Assembly (NCBI GenBank): GCA_034933685.1
Contig: JAYFNB010000011.1
Coordinates: 58,139 to 122,138, forward strand
From: UBA8514 sp034933685
GTDB taxonomy: Bacteria > Bacillota > Clostridia > Lachnospirales > Anaerotignaceae
DNA: 64,000 bases
Direction of reading: 5' to 3'
Position 1 is the stretch's first letter. Every line of letters begins with the position of its first letter. This document shows, piece after piece, positions 17,343 to 26,678 of this stretch. Position numbers and translations under genes: made by a program. The notes beneath the pieces are model-generated. The model did no database searches, was not told the origin of the DNA, and was given only the letters and a program-made list of their open reading frames with translations.

Positions 17343-17381
17343 AAAAAACGAATTATATCAATAGAATATAATTCGTTTTTT
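17343..17381. terminator. Bidirectional terminator after the M20 gene
   Basis: AAAAAACGAATTATA (17343-17357) and its inverted copy (17367-17381) form a 15-bp stem with A and T tracts at the two ends, serving both strands between convergent genes. The rest of the gap 17263-17536 shows nothing else. Confidence 0.8.
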
Positions 17382-17536
17382 ATATTGCAATTCCGCTCTT
17401 TATGGAGAAGAAACAGATTCTGTAAAACACGCTGTAACCTGCTTATGTCTTCAAAATACTAAATTGCTTATTACTTCAACTTAAATAATTAACTTGATAC
17501 TAAAATAATCTAAGCTGGACATTAATATTTATCACT

Positions 17537-18160
17537 TTACATCCCATCTTCAATTAATAATGCTTGAAGTTCAGGGTTTTCACCGGCTAAACCTATAGCA
17601 TAAACTGTGTAGTATTTATCTGCTTCCAGAGGAACGTCAGGTACTGTAAGAACTGCATCCTCAGTTCCGGCAGCTCTAACTTGCAAGGTATATTCCATAG
17701 GCATAACATCGGTGTAAGGTGTAATTTCCATAAATGAAGTATCACTAAAAACAATGCTTCCATCTGGCAATGTAATGTCCACGGCAGGAGCATTGGGTGA
17801 AAGATGTAAAAATCGTATCATAGACCTTCCAGTAATTAAATCCTCATCTACATCATTAATGGCAAGAAATTCGATATCATTAAGATTTCCAACTGCCGCA
17901 ACAGTTGATACGGAATTATTATCAACAGTTAATGAGTCAGATAAAACAGGGGAATCTTTAGTTCCGGCAACATATAGAGCTATTTCGTAAGTTCCCTCAG
18001 GTACAGTTAAATAATCTGTATAATCACCAAAAGCAAGATTATCTACTATCATTTCATCGTTAACATATAAATCAACATTAGGTGCATCAGGAACAGCATG
18101 AATTGCACGCACACGGCCAACAGGCATTTGTCTTTGAAAATATACGATGTGTTTATACAT
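17537..18160 (-). CDS. DUF4397-domain protein
   Basis: A 207-residue protein of two tandem DUF4397-like beta domains: VRAIHAVPDAPNVDLYVND at about residue 17, and the second copy IRFLHLSPNAPAVDITLPDG at about residue 116. Most relatives are exported, but no signal peptide, lipobox or membrane segment is seen here, so it is either cytoplasmic or exported by an unusual route. The start is supported by AGAGG 5 nt upstream. It is a single gene, convergent with the M20 gene and divergent from the Sia operon. Function unknown. Confidence 0.8.
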   Translation of the reverse strand: MYKHIVYFQRQMPVGRVRAIHAVPDAPNVDLYVNDEMIVDNLAFGDYTDYLTVPEGTYEIALYVAGTKDSPVLSDSLTVDNNSVSTVAAVGNLNDIEFLAINDVDEDLITGRSMIRFLHLSPNAPAVDITLPDGSIVFSDTSFMEITPYTDVMPMEYTLQVRAAGTEDAVLTVPDVPLEADKYYTVYAIGLAGENPELQALLIEDGM

Positions 18161-18372
18161 GGTTTACCTCTATAAAATTAAAATATGGTACAATATATGC
18201 CTTTATAAATCTGTTTGTGATATTTTTTATAGTTCTTAGATTTATAAAAGATATAAATGTTATTAATAATAAAAAGAAATAGCTAACAAATCCCTGATTT
18301 AAGGTGAAATTCATGAAAGAACTTCATGAAAATACAAATAAATATTTGTCTTTAAGCCTTATGTAGGTATGG

Positions 18373-18414
18373 AATGTACAAGAAAATTCTGGTATAATCA
18401 CTCTTGCGTACATT
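18373..18414 (+). promoter_or_regulatory. Extended -10 promoter with flanking inverted repeat, before siaB
   Basis: TGGTATAAT (18390-18398) is an extended -10 box without a good -35. It is flanked by AATGTAC (18373-18379) and GTACATT (18408-18414), a 7-bp perfect inverted repeat that extends imperfectly with AAGA/TCTT. A regulator bound there would cover the promoter. The rest of the 376-bp gap 18161-18536 is AT-rich and holds the 5' side of the DUF4397 gene; no other gene is seen. Confidence 0.45.
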
Positions 18415-18536
18415 AAGTAAACGTAAGCAAAAATGAATAGAAAATAATGAAAATAATTTTGTAAATCATTTATGGAAGAAATTTTGAAATTGATTTCTTT
18501 GGCATATAAAGGAGATAGGCAGAATGGAGGATTTTT

Positions 18537-19091
18537 ATGGAACAACAGTTTAATCTTTATAATTTTTACCAGGACATAAAGAAGGAAAATATAATGTTTT
18601 GCTATAGTGGACCCATTTCCCAGAAAACAATTGAGGGTATTGGCTACACATTGAAAATGGATTTAGAGATAAAGGAGACAAGCATGACCATTTCTCAATC
18701 TGTTTTCTCAATATTTATTGAACAGATGCAAAATGTTATTAATTATTCAGCAGAGAAAATAGTGAAAAACACAGAGTATGAAAAAGAACTTAAAGTTGGA
18801 ATTATTTTGATTGGAAACCAAGAGGACAGAATATATGTTTATTGCGGTAATAAGGTTTTTAATAGTGATGTAGAGCGACTAAAAGAAAGAATTGAAGAAA
18901 TACGTTTTCTTGATAAGGATGAACTTAAAGCTTTATACAAAGCCCGTAGAAAAATGGAGTCAGCGGAAGGAAGCAGAGGAGCTGGTCTTGGCTTTATTGA
19001 GATGGCAAGAAAAGCAAGAAAGCCAATTGAATATTCTTTTCAAAATTTAGACGAAACGTTTTCTTTTTTTGCAATAAAAGTTCTGATTTAA
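18537..19091 (+). CDS. siaB: SiaB-family protein kinase
   Basis: The 184-residue protein matches SiaB, a GHKL-fold kinase that phosphorylates SiaC. The N-box-like helix is SIFIEQMQNVINYSAE, and a glycine-rich lid-like stretch EGSRGAGLGFIEMARKA near residue 145 should bind ATP. AGGATTTT precedes the ATG. It is the first of four genes in one operon (B, C, D, A). In Pseudomonas aeruginosa the same four proteins control diguanylate cyclase activity by partner switching. Confidence 0.87.
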   Translation: MEQQFNLYNFYQDIKKENIMFCYSGPISQKTIEGIGYTLKMDLEIKETSMTISQSVFSIFIEQMQNVINYSAEKIVKNTEYEKELKVGIILIGNQEDRIYVYCGNKVFNSDVERLKERIEEIRFLDKDELKALYKARRKMESAEGSRGAGLGFIEMARKARKPIEYSFQNLDETFSFFAIKVLI

Positions 19092-19110
19092 AGGGGGAAT
19101 AACTTAAGAT

Positions 19111-19497
19111 ATGAATGATTTAATTATTGAAAAAACATTATCAACACCAGATATAAATTTTAGCTTTGCGTCAAGAAAACTTAACGTTGAAGGAGAATCT
19201 TTTCCAGAAAATGCGGTGAAGTTTTATGAGCCCATTATTAACTGGATTGAGGAATATTTTATGACGGTAGGGGATGAAGAAACGGAAATTAATTTTGAAA
19301 TTATTTATTTTAATTCAAGTACTTCAAAAATATATATGATGATTTTTAGCATGTTGGATGAATTGGTGCAAGATGGGAAAAAAATCACCGTTAATTGGAG
19401 AGTTTCCAGAGAGAATGAGACTGCAATTGAGTGCGGCGAAGAGTTTATGGAAGATCTTGAATTTGTTGATTTCAAGATTGAATATATAGGAGAATAA
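19111..19497 (+). CDS. siaC: SiaC-family regulatory phosphoprotein
   Basis: A 128-residue DUF1987/SiaC protein with a fold like anti-sigma-factor antagonists. The phosphorylation loop FNSSTSK lies at residues 67-73, matching the site SiaB modifies in Pseudomonas. Unphosphorylated SiaC is expected to bind and activate the diguanylate cyclase encoded next. The gene is spaced 19 nt after siaB and 4 nt before the cyclase gene. Confidence 0.88.
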   Translation: MNDLIIEKTLSTPDINFSFASRKLNVEGESFPENAVKFYEPIINWIEEYFMTVGDEETEINFEIIYFNSSTSKIYMMIFSMLDELVQDGKKITVNWRVSRENETAIECGEEFMEDLEFVDFKIEYIGE

Positions 19498-19501
19498 TGA
19501 T

Positions 19502-20236
19502 ATGCCGAATGTGTTTTACCAAGAGGAAATAATTCTAAGGAATGCTCAAGAGGTATTAAAATCTGGACAAATAGAGACTGAAAAAGATAAAGTGCTGTAT
19601 GAAAATCTTCTTCATGAATATACCAATCTGTTAATTCAAATGAAACGTGTTGTAAAAATATCCGATAAAATAGGTGGTCAGTTAAGCAGTTCTCTACATT
19701 CCATAGATGAAATGTCAAAAATTGACTATCTTACTAATTTATACAACAGGCGGTATTTTGATGACTTATTGGAAAAGGAATGGGAAAATGCCGTTAAGAC
19801 GGGCAGCAGCATATCCGCTTTGATGATGGATGTAGATAGGTTTAAATGTTACAACGATACATATGGACATATTGCCGGGGATAGAACTCTTCAAAAAATC
19901 ACACAAGCAATACAAGATGCATTAAAGAAGGAATTTAATATTATTGCACGATATGGCGGAGAAGAATTTGTAGTATTAATGCCAGATACTAACGTTGCTG
20001 AAGCCAAGGCCTTTGGTAATAAAGTTAGAGAGTTAGTAAAAAACCTAAATATTCCGGTTAATGAAGAATTAGGAAATGAAATAGTCACGATTTCAGTGGG
20101 TATTGCATTCAATGAAGACAAAAGCATTAAATGTGCTAGGGATTTAATTGACTGTGCAGACAAGGCACTATATAGAGCCAAAGAATTAGGTAAAAACAGA
20201 GTTGAAGTATGGAGTTCAGATTTAGGTGGGGATTAA
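19502..20236 (+). CDS. siaD: Diguanylate cyclase, SiaD-like
   Basis: This 244-residue protein makes cyclic di-GMP from two GTP. A short N-terminal coiled region (residues 1-75) precedes the GGDEF domain: IDYLTNLYNRRYFD, metal-binding DVDRFKCYND and active-site ARYGGEEFV near residue 155. The usual inhibitory RxxD just upstream of the active site is not present, so product feedback may be weak. The N-terminal helices are where SiaC would dock, as in Pseudomonas. The stop codon overlaps the next start by one base. Confidence 0.9.
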   Translation: MPNVFYQEEIILRNAQEVLKSGQIETEKDKVLYENLLHEYTNLLIQMKRVVKISDKIGGQLSSSLHSIDEMSKIDYLTNLYNRRYFDDLLEKEWENAVKTGSSISALMMDVDRFKCYNDTYGHIAGDRTLQKITQAIQDALKKEFNIIARYGGEEFVVLMPDTNVAEAKAFGNKVRELVKNLNIPVNEELGNEIVTISVGIAFNEDKSIKCARDLIDCADKALYRAKELGKNRVEVWSSDLGGD

Positions 20237-22143
20237 TGAGACATAAAATAAAAAGTATAAAAGCAAAGTACTTAATAATAGGTTTCACTCTTTGTACTTG
20301 TGTTCTTGTTCCTATATCATTTTTTAGCTACATGGTTGCCCAGCATATAACTGTGGATTTATCGAATAAAATGATTAGAGAAAAGACAGCACGTACAGCA
20401 AATGAAATTGATTATTGGTTTGAAAGCAGGCAGAAATTTATTGAGGATTTAGCAGAGGACATTGAAATATATGGAGATTTCAGTGATAAAAAGCTAGAGG
20501 AATTATTAAAAAGTAAAAGAGTGAAGTATGGAGAGGGTACAGTTGATTTATTCATTGGATTTAATGATAGTGAAGGAGCCGTGGTTAATGCTTCCCAATG
20601 GAAGGCGTCAGAAGACTATGAAGTTACCAAAAGGATATGGTATAAGCAGGCAGTAAAAACTGATAAAGTTATATTTACAGAGCCATATGTAGATGCTATG
20701 ACAGGAGAGTTGGTAATTGCAGTTGCAAAAGCACTGCGCCATGACGGGGAAATAGTTGGTGTACTTGGCAGTGATATATATCTAACAGAGATAATGAAAG
20801 AAGTTGAATCTGCAAAAATTAGTGAAAACAGCTATGGAATGCTTTTAGATGCTAATGGAGGAATTATATCCCATCCAAATCCTGATTTTCAGCCAACAGA
20901 AGAAGGAGTGAAAAACCCCGAAGATATTCACTGGGAAGAATACAAAAACTTGCTCAATTCCATTTTTAACCTTGGAGAGTTGGAGAATATTGCAGTAAAA
21001 GACAATCTAGGAAAAACTGAAATTTTTAATTTTAGCAAAATATCATCAAATCAGTGGTATATTGGCATAGGTGTTAATGAGGCTGAATATCGTGAACCAC
21101 TGAAAGGACTTTTAATTGGATTTTGCGGTGCAATTTCAATCTCGGTGCTTCTTTCACTTTTTATAATGTTTAAGCTAATAAAAAATATGGTGGAACCAAT
21201 AAAGTCATTGAATGACACTGTTCGTGCATTTTCTTTAGATACTGGAGCGCGGGTGAATATTTCGTCGGAAGATGAAATAGGAGAGCTTGGAAGAAATTTT
21301 AATGAAATGGCAGATACAATTCAGAAATATGGACAATCCTTGGAAAAAATGGTGACGGAAAGAACGGAAGAACTGCAAAATAAAAATAACACCATAATGG
21401 AAAGTATTGAATATGCAAGAAGGTTACAAAATGCAATTATTCCTGATATCAGTAAAAAGTTTTGCATTTTGAAAGATAACAACTTCGCTATTTGGAGACC
21501 ACGTGATATTGTTGGTGGAGATATATATTGGTGCAGGGGAAATGCGGATTTTGGATTAATTGTGCTTGCAGACTGCACAGGCCATGGGGTTCCAGGGGCG
21601 CTTATGAGTATGGCACTAAACTCCATACTGGACACTTCAATTCACCAGGAAATGTATAATAATCCGGCGAAGATGATGGATATTATATATGAAAGCTTGG
21701 AAGAAGTTCTTGGCCAGAACGAAACCGACTCGGAGATTAAAGACGGGGCAGATATTGGAATACTTTATGTTGATAAAACAAACAAAAAAATATTGTTTTG
21801 TGGGGCTAATCTTCATCTTTTTGTAGCATATTCTAAGGAAATACAAATGATTAAAGGTGACAGAGACAGTGGGAATGAAGTTAACTACCAGAACATAGAG
21901 ATTCCGTTTGAAGAAAACATGGTTTGCTATTTAACTTCCGATGGATTTTTGGACCAGAATAAGGAAGAGAATACAGGAGGTATTGGGCGAAGAGGGTTCA
22001 TTTCTTTAATAAGAAAAATTCATTTGCTGCCAATGCAGGAGCAAAAGGATTTTTTTGAAGCAAACATTGAAGAAAAGCTTGGCTTTGTATCCCAGAGGGA
22101 TGATATTACAATAATCGGTTTGAAAGTGCAGGAAAATATTTAG
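20236..22143 (+). CDS. siaA: SiaA-like membrane sensor phosphatase (Cache-HAMP-PP2C)
   Basis: A 635-residue sensor. Membrane segment 1 (about 11-33) and segment 2 (about 290-310) bracket an extracellular double-Cache domain with WYKQAVKTDKVIFTEPYVD, a typical small-ligand pocket. Then HAMP (VEPIKSLNDTVRAF), a coiled coil, and a SpoIIE/PP2C phosphatase with GGDIYWC, DCTGHGVPGALMS and a terminal QRDDITIIGLKV. It should dephosphorylate SiaC when its ligand binds, switching on the cyclase. ATG 20236 overlaps the siaD stop (TAATG) and follows GGTGGGG; the longer frame from 20209 has no ribosome site. Confidence 0.9.
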   Translation: MRHKIKSIKAKYLIIGFTLCTCVLVPISFFSYMVAQHITVDLSNKMIREKTARTANEIDYWFESRQKFIEDLAEDIEIYGDFSDKKLEELLKSKRVKYGEGTVDLFIGFNDSEGAVVNASQWKASEDYEVTKRIWYKQAVKTDKVIFTEPYVDAMTGELVIAVAKALRHDGEIVGVLGSDIYLTEIMKEVESAKISENSYGMLLDANGGIISHPNPDFQPTEEGVKNPEDIHWEEYKNLLNSIFNLGELENIAVKDNLGKTEIFNFSKISSNQWYIGIGVNEAEYREPLKGLLIGFCGAISISVLLSLFIMFKLIKNMVEPIKSLNDTVRAFSLDTGARVNISSEDEIGELGRNFNEMADTIQKYGQSLEKMVTERTEELQNKNNTIMESIEYARRLQNAIIPDISKKFCILKDNNFAIWRPRDIVGGDIYWCRGNADFGLIVLADCTGHGVPGALMSMALNSILDTSIHQEMYNNPAKMMDIIYESLEEVLGQNETDSEIKDGADIGILYVDKTNKKILFCGANLHLFVAYSKEIQMIKGDRDSGNEVNYQNIEIPFEENMVCYLTSDGFLDQNKEENTGGIGRRGFISLIRKIHLLPMQEQKDFFEANIEEKLGFVSQRDDITIIGLKVQENI

Positions 22144-22160
22144 CAAAATGCCAGAATCAT

Positions 22161-22212
22161 ATAACCACTATATAATAACAATATTGTTTGTTACTGTATA
22201 GTGGTTATTTTT
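22161..22212. terminator. Terminator after siaA
   Basis: ATAACCACTATA (22161-22172) pairs with TATAGTGGTTAT (22197-22208), followed by Ts. It separates the Sia operon from the convergent transporter operon. Confidence 0.75.
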
Positions 22213-22273
22213 GAATATGTAAAAATGAATAGAAAACAGAAACTAAAATATCTAATATAATTTAAACCAGTGA

Positions 22274-22750
22274 TTAAAAATTAAGAAGCAGTTGGGCAAA
22301 AAGTGCAGAGGTGAAGAAGGTTCCAAACATAACCATAAGTGTTACAATTACGCCTCTCCAACCGATTTTCTTAAATTCTGACCAGCTTTTTCCAATTGAA
22401 ACGCCAGTATATGCCAATACAGGGGTACAAATTGCCAACAAGTTTATTTTACTGCATGCATCCACAACATAACTGCTTACAGGGCTTGATGGAACTGCAA
22501 TTAAAATTCCAATTATAGAAATATAGCAAATTGCTGGAATTTTAATGGGTATTATTTTTGCTAGAAACAAGCCAATTACGCTTATAGCAATTAAAATCAG
22601 CATTCCAGGTATTGCGGTTAAAATAGAGTTTCCAAAACCTACAAAATTACCTACCAACATTATTGAGCCGGAAATAAGCAGAACCAGCAACCATTCTAAA
22701 ACTGTATCAAACGTACATGTTTTTTCCATAATATTCACTAATCCTTTCAT
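22274..22750 (-). CDS. Small membrane protein, partner of the DUF3100 protein
   Basis: A 158-residue membrane protein with four or five hydrophobic segments (WLLVLLISGSIMLVG, AIPGMLILIAISVIGLF, ICYISIIGILIAV, GVIVTLMVMFGTFF). I do not know a firm family name. Its first ATG overlaps the stop of the preceding gene (TAATG); the alternative ATG at 22729 has AAAGGA further upstream, so the start is uncertain. With the DUF3100 protein and the M20 hydrolase upstream it forms a three-gene unit, probably the small subunit of a two-part carrier. Confidence 0.7.
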   Translation of the reverse strand: MKGLVNIMEKTCTFDTVLEWLLVLLISGSIMLVGNFVGFGNSILTAIPGMLILIAISVIGLFLAKIIPIKIPAICYISIIGILIAVPSSPVSSYVVDACSKINLLAICTPVLAYTGVSIGKSWSEFKKIGWRGVIVTLMVMFGTFFTSALFAQLLLNF

Positions 22751-23571
22751 TAAAAGCTTTTATTTTCAGTATTATTTTTTTTGATAAAATGAGGTTCTAA
22801 CACTTTATAAAGTTTTTCTGTTAAAGGCAAGCCTAAGAAAATGGAAATATAAAGACCGCCAACGGTAGAAATTAGGTTACTGATACTAGCAAAAGCTGTT
22901 AGCGTGGTTTCCATTTCTGGGCGCATTTCTATTAGGGGTGCAAGGGCAGCTGTCATCATGCCGGCACTGCCACAGCCTGTTGCCATAGCATAAGCCTCAA
23001 TAGATATTGGTGTTGAACTTGCCAATATGCTTGCAATTGCGCCCATGAATATTGTTCCGAAAACAGTTCCAACAACATACACAACCATAACACCTCTAAA
23101 TTCAGGGGTGTCAGAACCATATTTCTCTGAAATTAATGCAACATTTGGTTCGCGTCCAACAGAATGTGTCATACCAATACATTCTCTTCTAAAGCCAAGT
23201 AAAAGAGCAACAGGAAGGGAAAAAAGTATGGTTCCTAAATTTCCGAAGTTCTGCAATATTAAAGCTGGACCGGCAGTAATTATGTCGTTAATAGCAACAC
23301 CGCTGGTAATACTCATTTTTGCAATTAATAAAGTAATACCAATAGAAATTAGTGAGCTTGCATTGTCGGACTGTTGTTCTTTTAAAAATGTTACAGGTTT
23401 TAGTAAGTAAAGTGTAAGCCCAATGAGCATAGCGTAAATTAAAGGCAATAATGTAATATTTCCAGGGCCAATTGGAATTTTAAGAACTCCTATTTTTTCA
23501 CAGACAATGGTGATGCCCAGTACGGTAAGGTATAAACGATAATCGCTCCACAGTTTTGGCTTTTTATCCAT
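22750..23571 (-). CDS. DUF3100-family membrane protein
   Basis: A 273-residue membrane protein with about eight segments, recognised as DUF3100 by IPIGPGNITLLPLIYAM near the N terminus, the central FRRECIGMTHSVGREPN loop and YAMATGCGSAGMMTA. Relatives are often encoded beside M20 amidohydrolases, as here, which suggests import of a peptide or acylated amino acid that the hydrolase then cleaves. ATG 23571 follows GGAGG by 7 nt; the longer frame from 23589 starts inside that region with a TTG. Transport itself is inferred. Confidence 0.8.
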   Translation of the reverse strand: MDKKPKLWSDYRLYLTVLGITIVCEKIGVLKIPIGPGNITLLPLIYAMLIGLTLYLLKPVTFLKEQQSDNASSLISIGITLLIAKMSITSGVAINDIITAGPALILQNFGNLGTILFSLPVALLLGFRRECIGMTHSVGREPNVALISEKYGSDTPEFRGVMVVYVVGTVFGTIFMGAIASILASSTPISIEAYAMATGCGSAGMMTAALAPLIEMRPEMETTLTAFASISNLISTVGGLYISIFLGLPLTEKLYKVLEPHFIKKNNTENKSF

Positions 23572-23602
23572 TTCAAATCCTCCATTCAATTTTTATATAT
23601 TA

Positions 23603-24913
23603 CTAAAAAGTTCTATCATTATTTTCCTGAAAAGCTAAATATTCATCTTTAGTCATAACAGGGGTAAAGCCGTTTAGAATATTTTTAGCCTCCGCCGCAT
23701 TATCAAACAGCAAGTCAATAACAGTCATTGCCATGGCTTTTGCCGGAATGATACACGCAAGCTCAGTATCAATTACTTCAAAGTTTCTTGTGTGAAGAGC
23801 CCCTGTAACGCCGCCTATCATTGGGTGAATTGCAGGCATTAGATGAGAAACATCACCAAAATCGAAAGAACCTGTGAAGTCGCCACCTTCTACAATTTTT
23901 CCTTCCAAGCCTAAAAATTCAAGGTTATTTTTCATTAAGCTATCCAATTGGGTTTGTTTTAAAATAGGCAGATAGCCTGGAATATCTGTAATTTCAACCT
24001 GTGCGCCATTTGCCATTGCACCTGCTTTTAAGGCAGTATTAATTCTGTTATTTGCATCCAGAATACCATTAATGGTTCTTGCCCTTACGTAAGATTCCAT
24101 CTCCACATCTGCAGGAACAACATTAACAATATCGCCGCCTTTTGTAATAATTGGGTGGAAGCGAACTCTTTCGCTTTCTTTAAAGGTCTCTCTTAACGCA
24201 TTAACATTGTTAATGGCAAGAAGTGCTGAATTTAACGCATTAACACCTTCGTGAGGTGCAGACCCAGCATGTGATTCTTTGCCTACAAAATGAACTTTTT
24301 TACCAATGAATCCATTGCTTTCAGGGCCTATAAGTGCCTTATTTTCTCCTAAATCTAAGGAATGAAACATCATTGCCATGTCAATATCATCCAAATGGCC
24401 TTTTTTAATTAATTCTTGCTTACCGCCAAAATATGTAATTTTTCCCTCTTTTTTAAGTTCATTTCTGTAATCTAATTCGATAAATTCTTCTGCAGGTGTG
24501 GCAATTAAACAAATTTCTCCATCTAAATGAGAAAAAACACCGCTTTTAATTAAGCCTACCGCCGCACCAAGCATACCGCTAATTTGTAAGTTGTGGCCGC
24601 AAGTATGGGTGGCACCAATTGCGTTAGCATCTTTATGTTCTTTACAGCTAATTCCATCCAGCTCACCCATAATAGCAATACAAGGGCCTTTGCTTTTTCC
24701 TTGAATTTTGGCTTTACAGCCGGTTATAGCAATATTTTCTTCTGCCGAAAGGCCAAGTTCGGTTTTCATAAAGTTTACAACTGTTTCAGTTGTTTTAAAT
24801 TCTTTATAGCCAAATTCGGGATTCCTATAAATTGTTTCTTTTAGTGCAAAAATCTTTTCCTTGTTTTCATCAATTGCTTTTATTGCACATTGTTTCAGTT
24901 CTTCTTTTGTCAT
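23603..24913 (-). CDS. M20D amidohydrolase (AbgA/HipO type)
   Basis: A 436-residue metal-dependent amidohydrolase. Visible motifs are the N-terminal PEFGYKEFKT, GELDGISC, the metal site THTCGHNLQ, the catalytic TPAEEFIE, GKESHAGSAPHEG, and late GSFDFGDVSHLMP. Family members cleave aminoacylated amides such as p-aminobenzoyl-glutamate, N-acyl amino acids or indole-acetyl amino acids. It is the first gene of the minus-strand unit that includes the DUF3100 carrier, and faces away from a divergent regulator. The true substrate is not readable. Confidence 0.87.
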   Translation of the reverse strand: MTKEELKQCAIKAIDENKEKIFALKETIYRNPEFGYKEFKTTETVVNFMKTELGLSAEENIAITGCKAKIQGKSKGPCIAIMGELDGISCKEHKDANAIGATHTCGHNLQISGMLGAAVGLIKSGVFSHLDGEICLIATPAEEFIELDYRNELKKEGKITYFGGKQELIKKGHLDDIDMAMMFHSLDLGENKALIGPESNGFIGKKVHFVGKESHAGSAPHEGVNALNSALLAINNVNALRETFKESERVRFHPIITKGGDIVNVVPADVEMESYVRARTINGILDANNRINTALKAGAMANGAQVEITDIPGYLPILKQTQLDSLMKNNLEFLGLEGKIVEGGDFTGSFDFGDVSHLMPAIHPMIGGVTGALHTRNFEVIDTELACIIPAKAMAMTVIDLLFDNAAEAKNILNGFTPVMTKDEYLAFQENNDRTF

Positions 24914-24958
24914 CCTTTTCCGTTAGCCTCCTATTAAATAATTAATATTTACTAATTT

Positions 24959-25018
24959 AAGACATGTCTTTAATAAGTCCTTAATTGAACTATATTATAA
25001 AGTGGATAAATTTGTCAA
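24959..25018 (-). promoter_or_regulatory. Promoter and 12-bp palindrome before the M20D operon
   Basis: Reading the minus strand, TTGACA (25018-25013) is followed by TAATAT (24997-24992, 15-nt spacer); TATAAT itself lies too close. About 20 nt further is AAGACATGTCTT (24970-24959), a perfect 12-bp palindrome just past the expected start point. This is a good operator site for the divergently encoded regulator. The rest of the gap 24914-25211 shows no gene. Confidence 0.5.
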
Positions 25019-25211
25019 CAAAAAGTTTTACTATTACAGTAAATGTTAATGGAAAATACTAATTTCAAAATTTTATCGAGGTTAAATTTAACAATTATGC
25101 CATAGTATTTATACATCAAATATGTTATATTACTTGAAGAAATATAGTCTATTGCATTGGTGTGAAGGTTAAGTTAAACGAAGCAAAGACAAACTTGAAA
25201 GGAAAATAATT

Positions 25212-26495
25212 ATGATTGTAGGCATTATTGGTCCAAGTTTATCTTGTAAAAAAATTCAAGCGGACTTAAGTGTTATTTCACCTAAAACAGAAACCAAACT
25301 TTACATAAGGGAAGCATCGTTAGACGCAATTGAAGTTGTTCAGCTTTGCGAAGAAGAGTGCGATGCGGTAATTTTTAGCGGAATAGCAATTTGTATAGGG
25401 GTAACAAGCAGATATTCCATGAAAAAACCCTATGAGTATGTTGTTAAAGACAGCACCAGCTTTACAAAAGCTTTTTTGGATATGCAAAAAGAGGGCTTTG
25501 AGCTGGATTACTTTAGTGTTGACGTAGCAGAAAAAAATGTTATTGAAGATGTTTTTTGCGAAATGGAAGTAAGCCCTAAACATATGTACTCTCGTCCTTT
25601 TGGTTCTTGTTATGAAAAAGAATTTATTGATTGGCATTTGAAATTATGGAAAGAAAAGAAGATAAAATCAATATTAACTGGCTTTGTATGGGCATATAGC
25701 TATTTGAAGGAAAATAACTATCCGGTTTTTTATCTAAGCACCAGTCGTTCTGCGGTAAGAAGTGCTTTTGAAAAACTAGAAAGCAGATGCGCCCTAAACG
25801 CAGCCCATTATTCTCAAATGGCAGTGGAAATAATACGGCTTACGGCGGCATCAGAAAACGAGGATAATTATTATTCTAACATGCTGAAAAAAAGCAAAAC
25901 CGAGAATTCAATAATAGAATATGCACAGCAAATACAGGCGTCTTTTTTCAGTTATGGAAGATACGAATATATTTTATTTGCCAGCAAGGGCTGTGCCGAA
26001 AATGAGGAAAATTATAGGCTTCTATATAAACTTCAACACAGCATTGCACAAATTGGGTTTCAGTTTAATGCAGGAATAGGAACCAGCCTTACCGCTTATC
26101 AGGCAGAACGAAACGCCAGAAAAGCATTAAGCCAGTCCTTATCAACTACAGAAAACTACATTTTTTTGGTTAATGAAAAAGATAAGCTTTTAGGCCCTCT
26201 TGGAAACCAGCAACAACTGGAATATGAGTTGATTTCTACAAACTCAAAAATAATTGAAATAGCAGAAAAAACAGAAATGAGTACAGTGTCTATTTCCAGA
26301 TTAATGTCCATCATTGAAATGAGAAAAGATTCGGTTTTTGACGCAGTGCAGTTGGCAGACTGTTTGCAAATTAGTGTGCGCAGTGCCAGAAGAATTCTAA
26401 ATAGAATGACATCGGCAGGCTATGCAAAAACAGTTGCAAAAGAAAGCGGCACCGGCGTAGGCAGACCAAAAAGCTTGGTGGAAATTCATTTCTAG
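25212..26495 (+). CDS. Three-domain transcriptional regulator with GGDEF-like middle domain
   Basis: A 427-residue protein in three parts. Residues 1-200 form an alpha/beta sensory region starting MIVGIIGPSLSC. The middle region (about 230-330, with GRYEYILFASKG and FNAGIGTSLTAYQAERNARKAL) looks like the degenerate GGDEF-like domain of CdaR-type regulators. The C terminus is a winged helix (VQLADCLQISVRSARRILNRM, ending in GTGVGRPKS). It is divergent from the M20D/DUF3100 operon, which it most likely controls. Family-level naming is uncertain. Confidence 0.65.
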   Translation: MIVGIIGPSLSCKKIQADLSVISPKTETKLYIREASLDAIEVVQLCEEECDAVIFSGIAICIGVTSRYSMKKPYEYVVKDSTSFTKAFLDMQKEGFELDYFSVDVAEKNVIEDVFCEMEVSPKHMYSRPFGSCYEKEFIDWHLKLWKEKKIKSILTGFVWAYSYLKENNYPVFYLSTSRSAVRSAFEKLESRCALNAAHYSQMAVEIIRLTAASENEDNYYSNMLKKSKTENSIIEYAQQIQASFFSYGRYEYILFASKGCAENEENYRLLYKLQHSIAQIGFQFNAGIGTSLTAYQAERNARKALSQSLSTTENYIFLVNEKDKLLGPLGNQQQLEYELISTNSKIIEIAEKTEMSTVSISRLMSIIEMRKDSVFDAVQLADCLQISVRSARRILNRMTSAGYAKTVAKESGTGVGRPKSLVEIHF

Positions 26496-26607
26496 GGAAA
26501 GACTTATTACATTAAATTGATGTTTACATAATATTGTTTATCCTATTTACATTGCTAAAGTATGCGGTGGGTGTAAATGAAGTACAAAAATTGTATGGAT
26601 ATAAGGA

Positions 26608-26654
26608 AAATAGCCACACTTTTAAAGACTTAGGTCTAATAAGTGTGGCTATTT
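26608..26654. terminator. Bidirectional terminator
   Basis: A 14-bp perfect stem (26608-26621 with 26641-26654) lies between two convergent genes; the inner AGAC/GTCT extends it. A and T residues flank both sides. Confidence 0.8.
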
Positions 26655-26678
26655 AGTATACATAAATAATTTTTAAGT

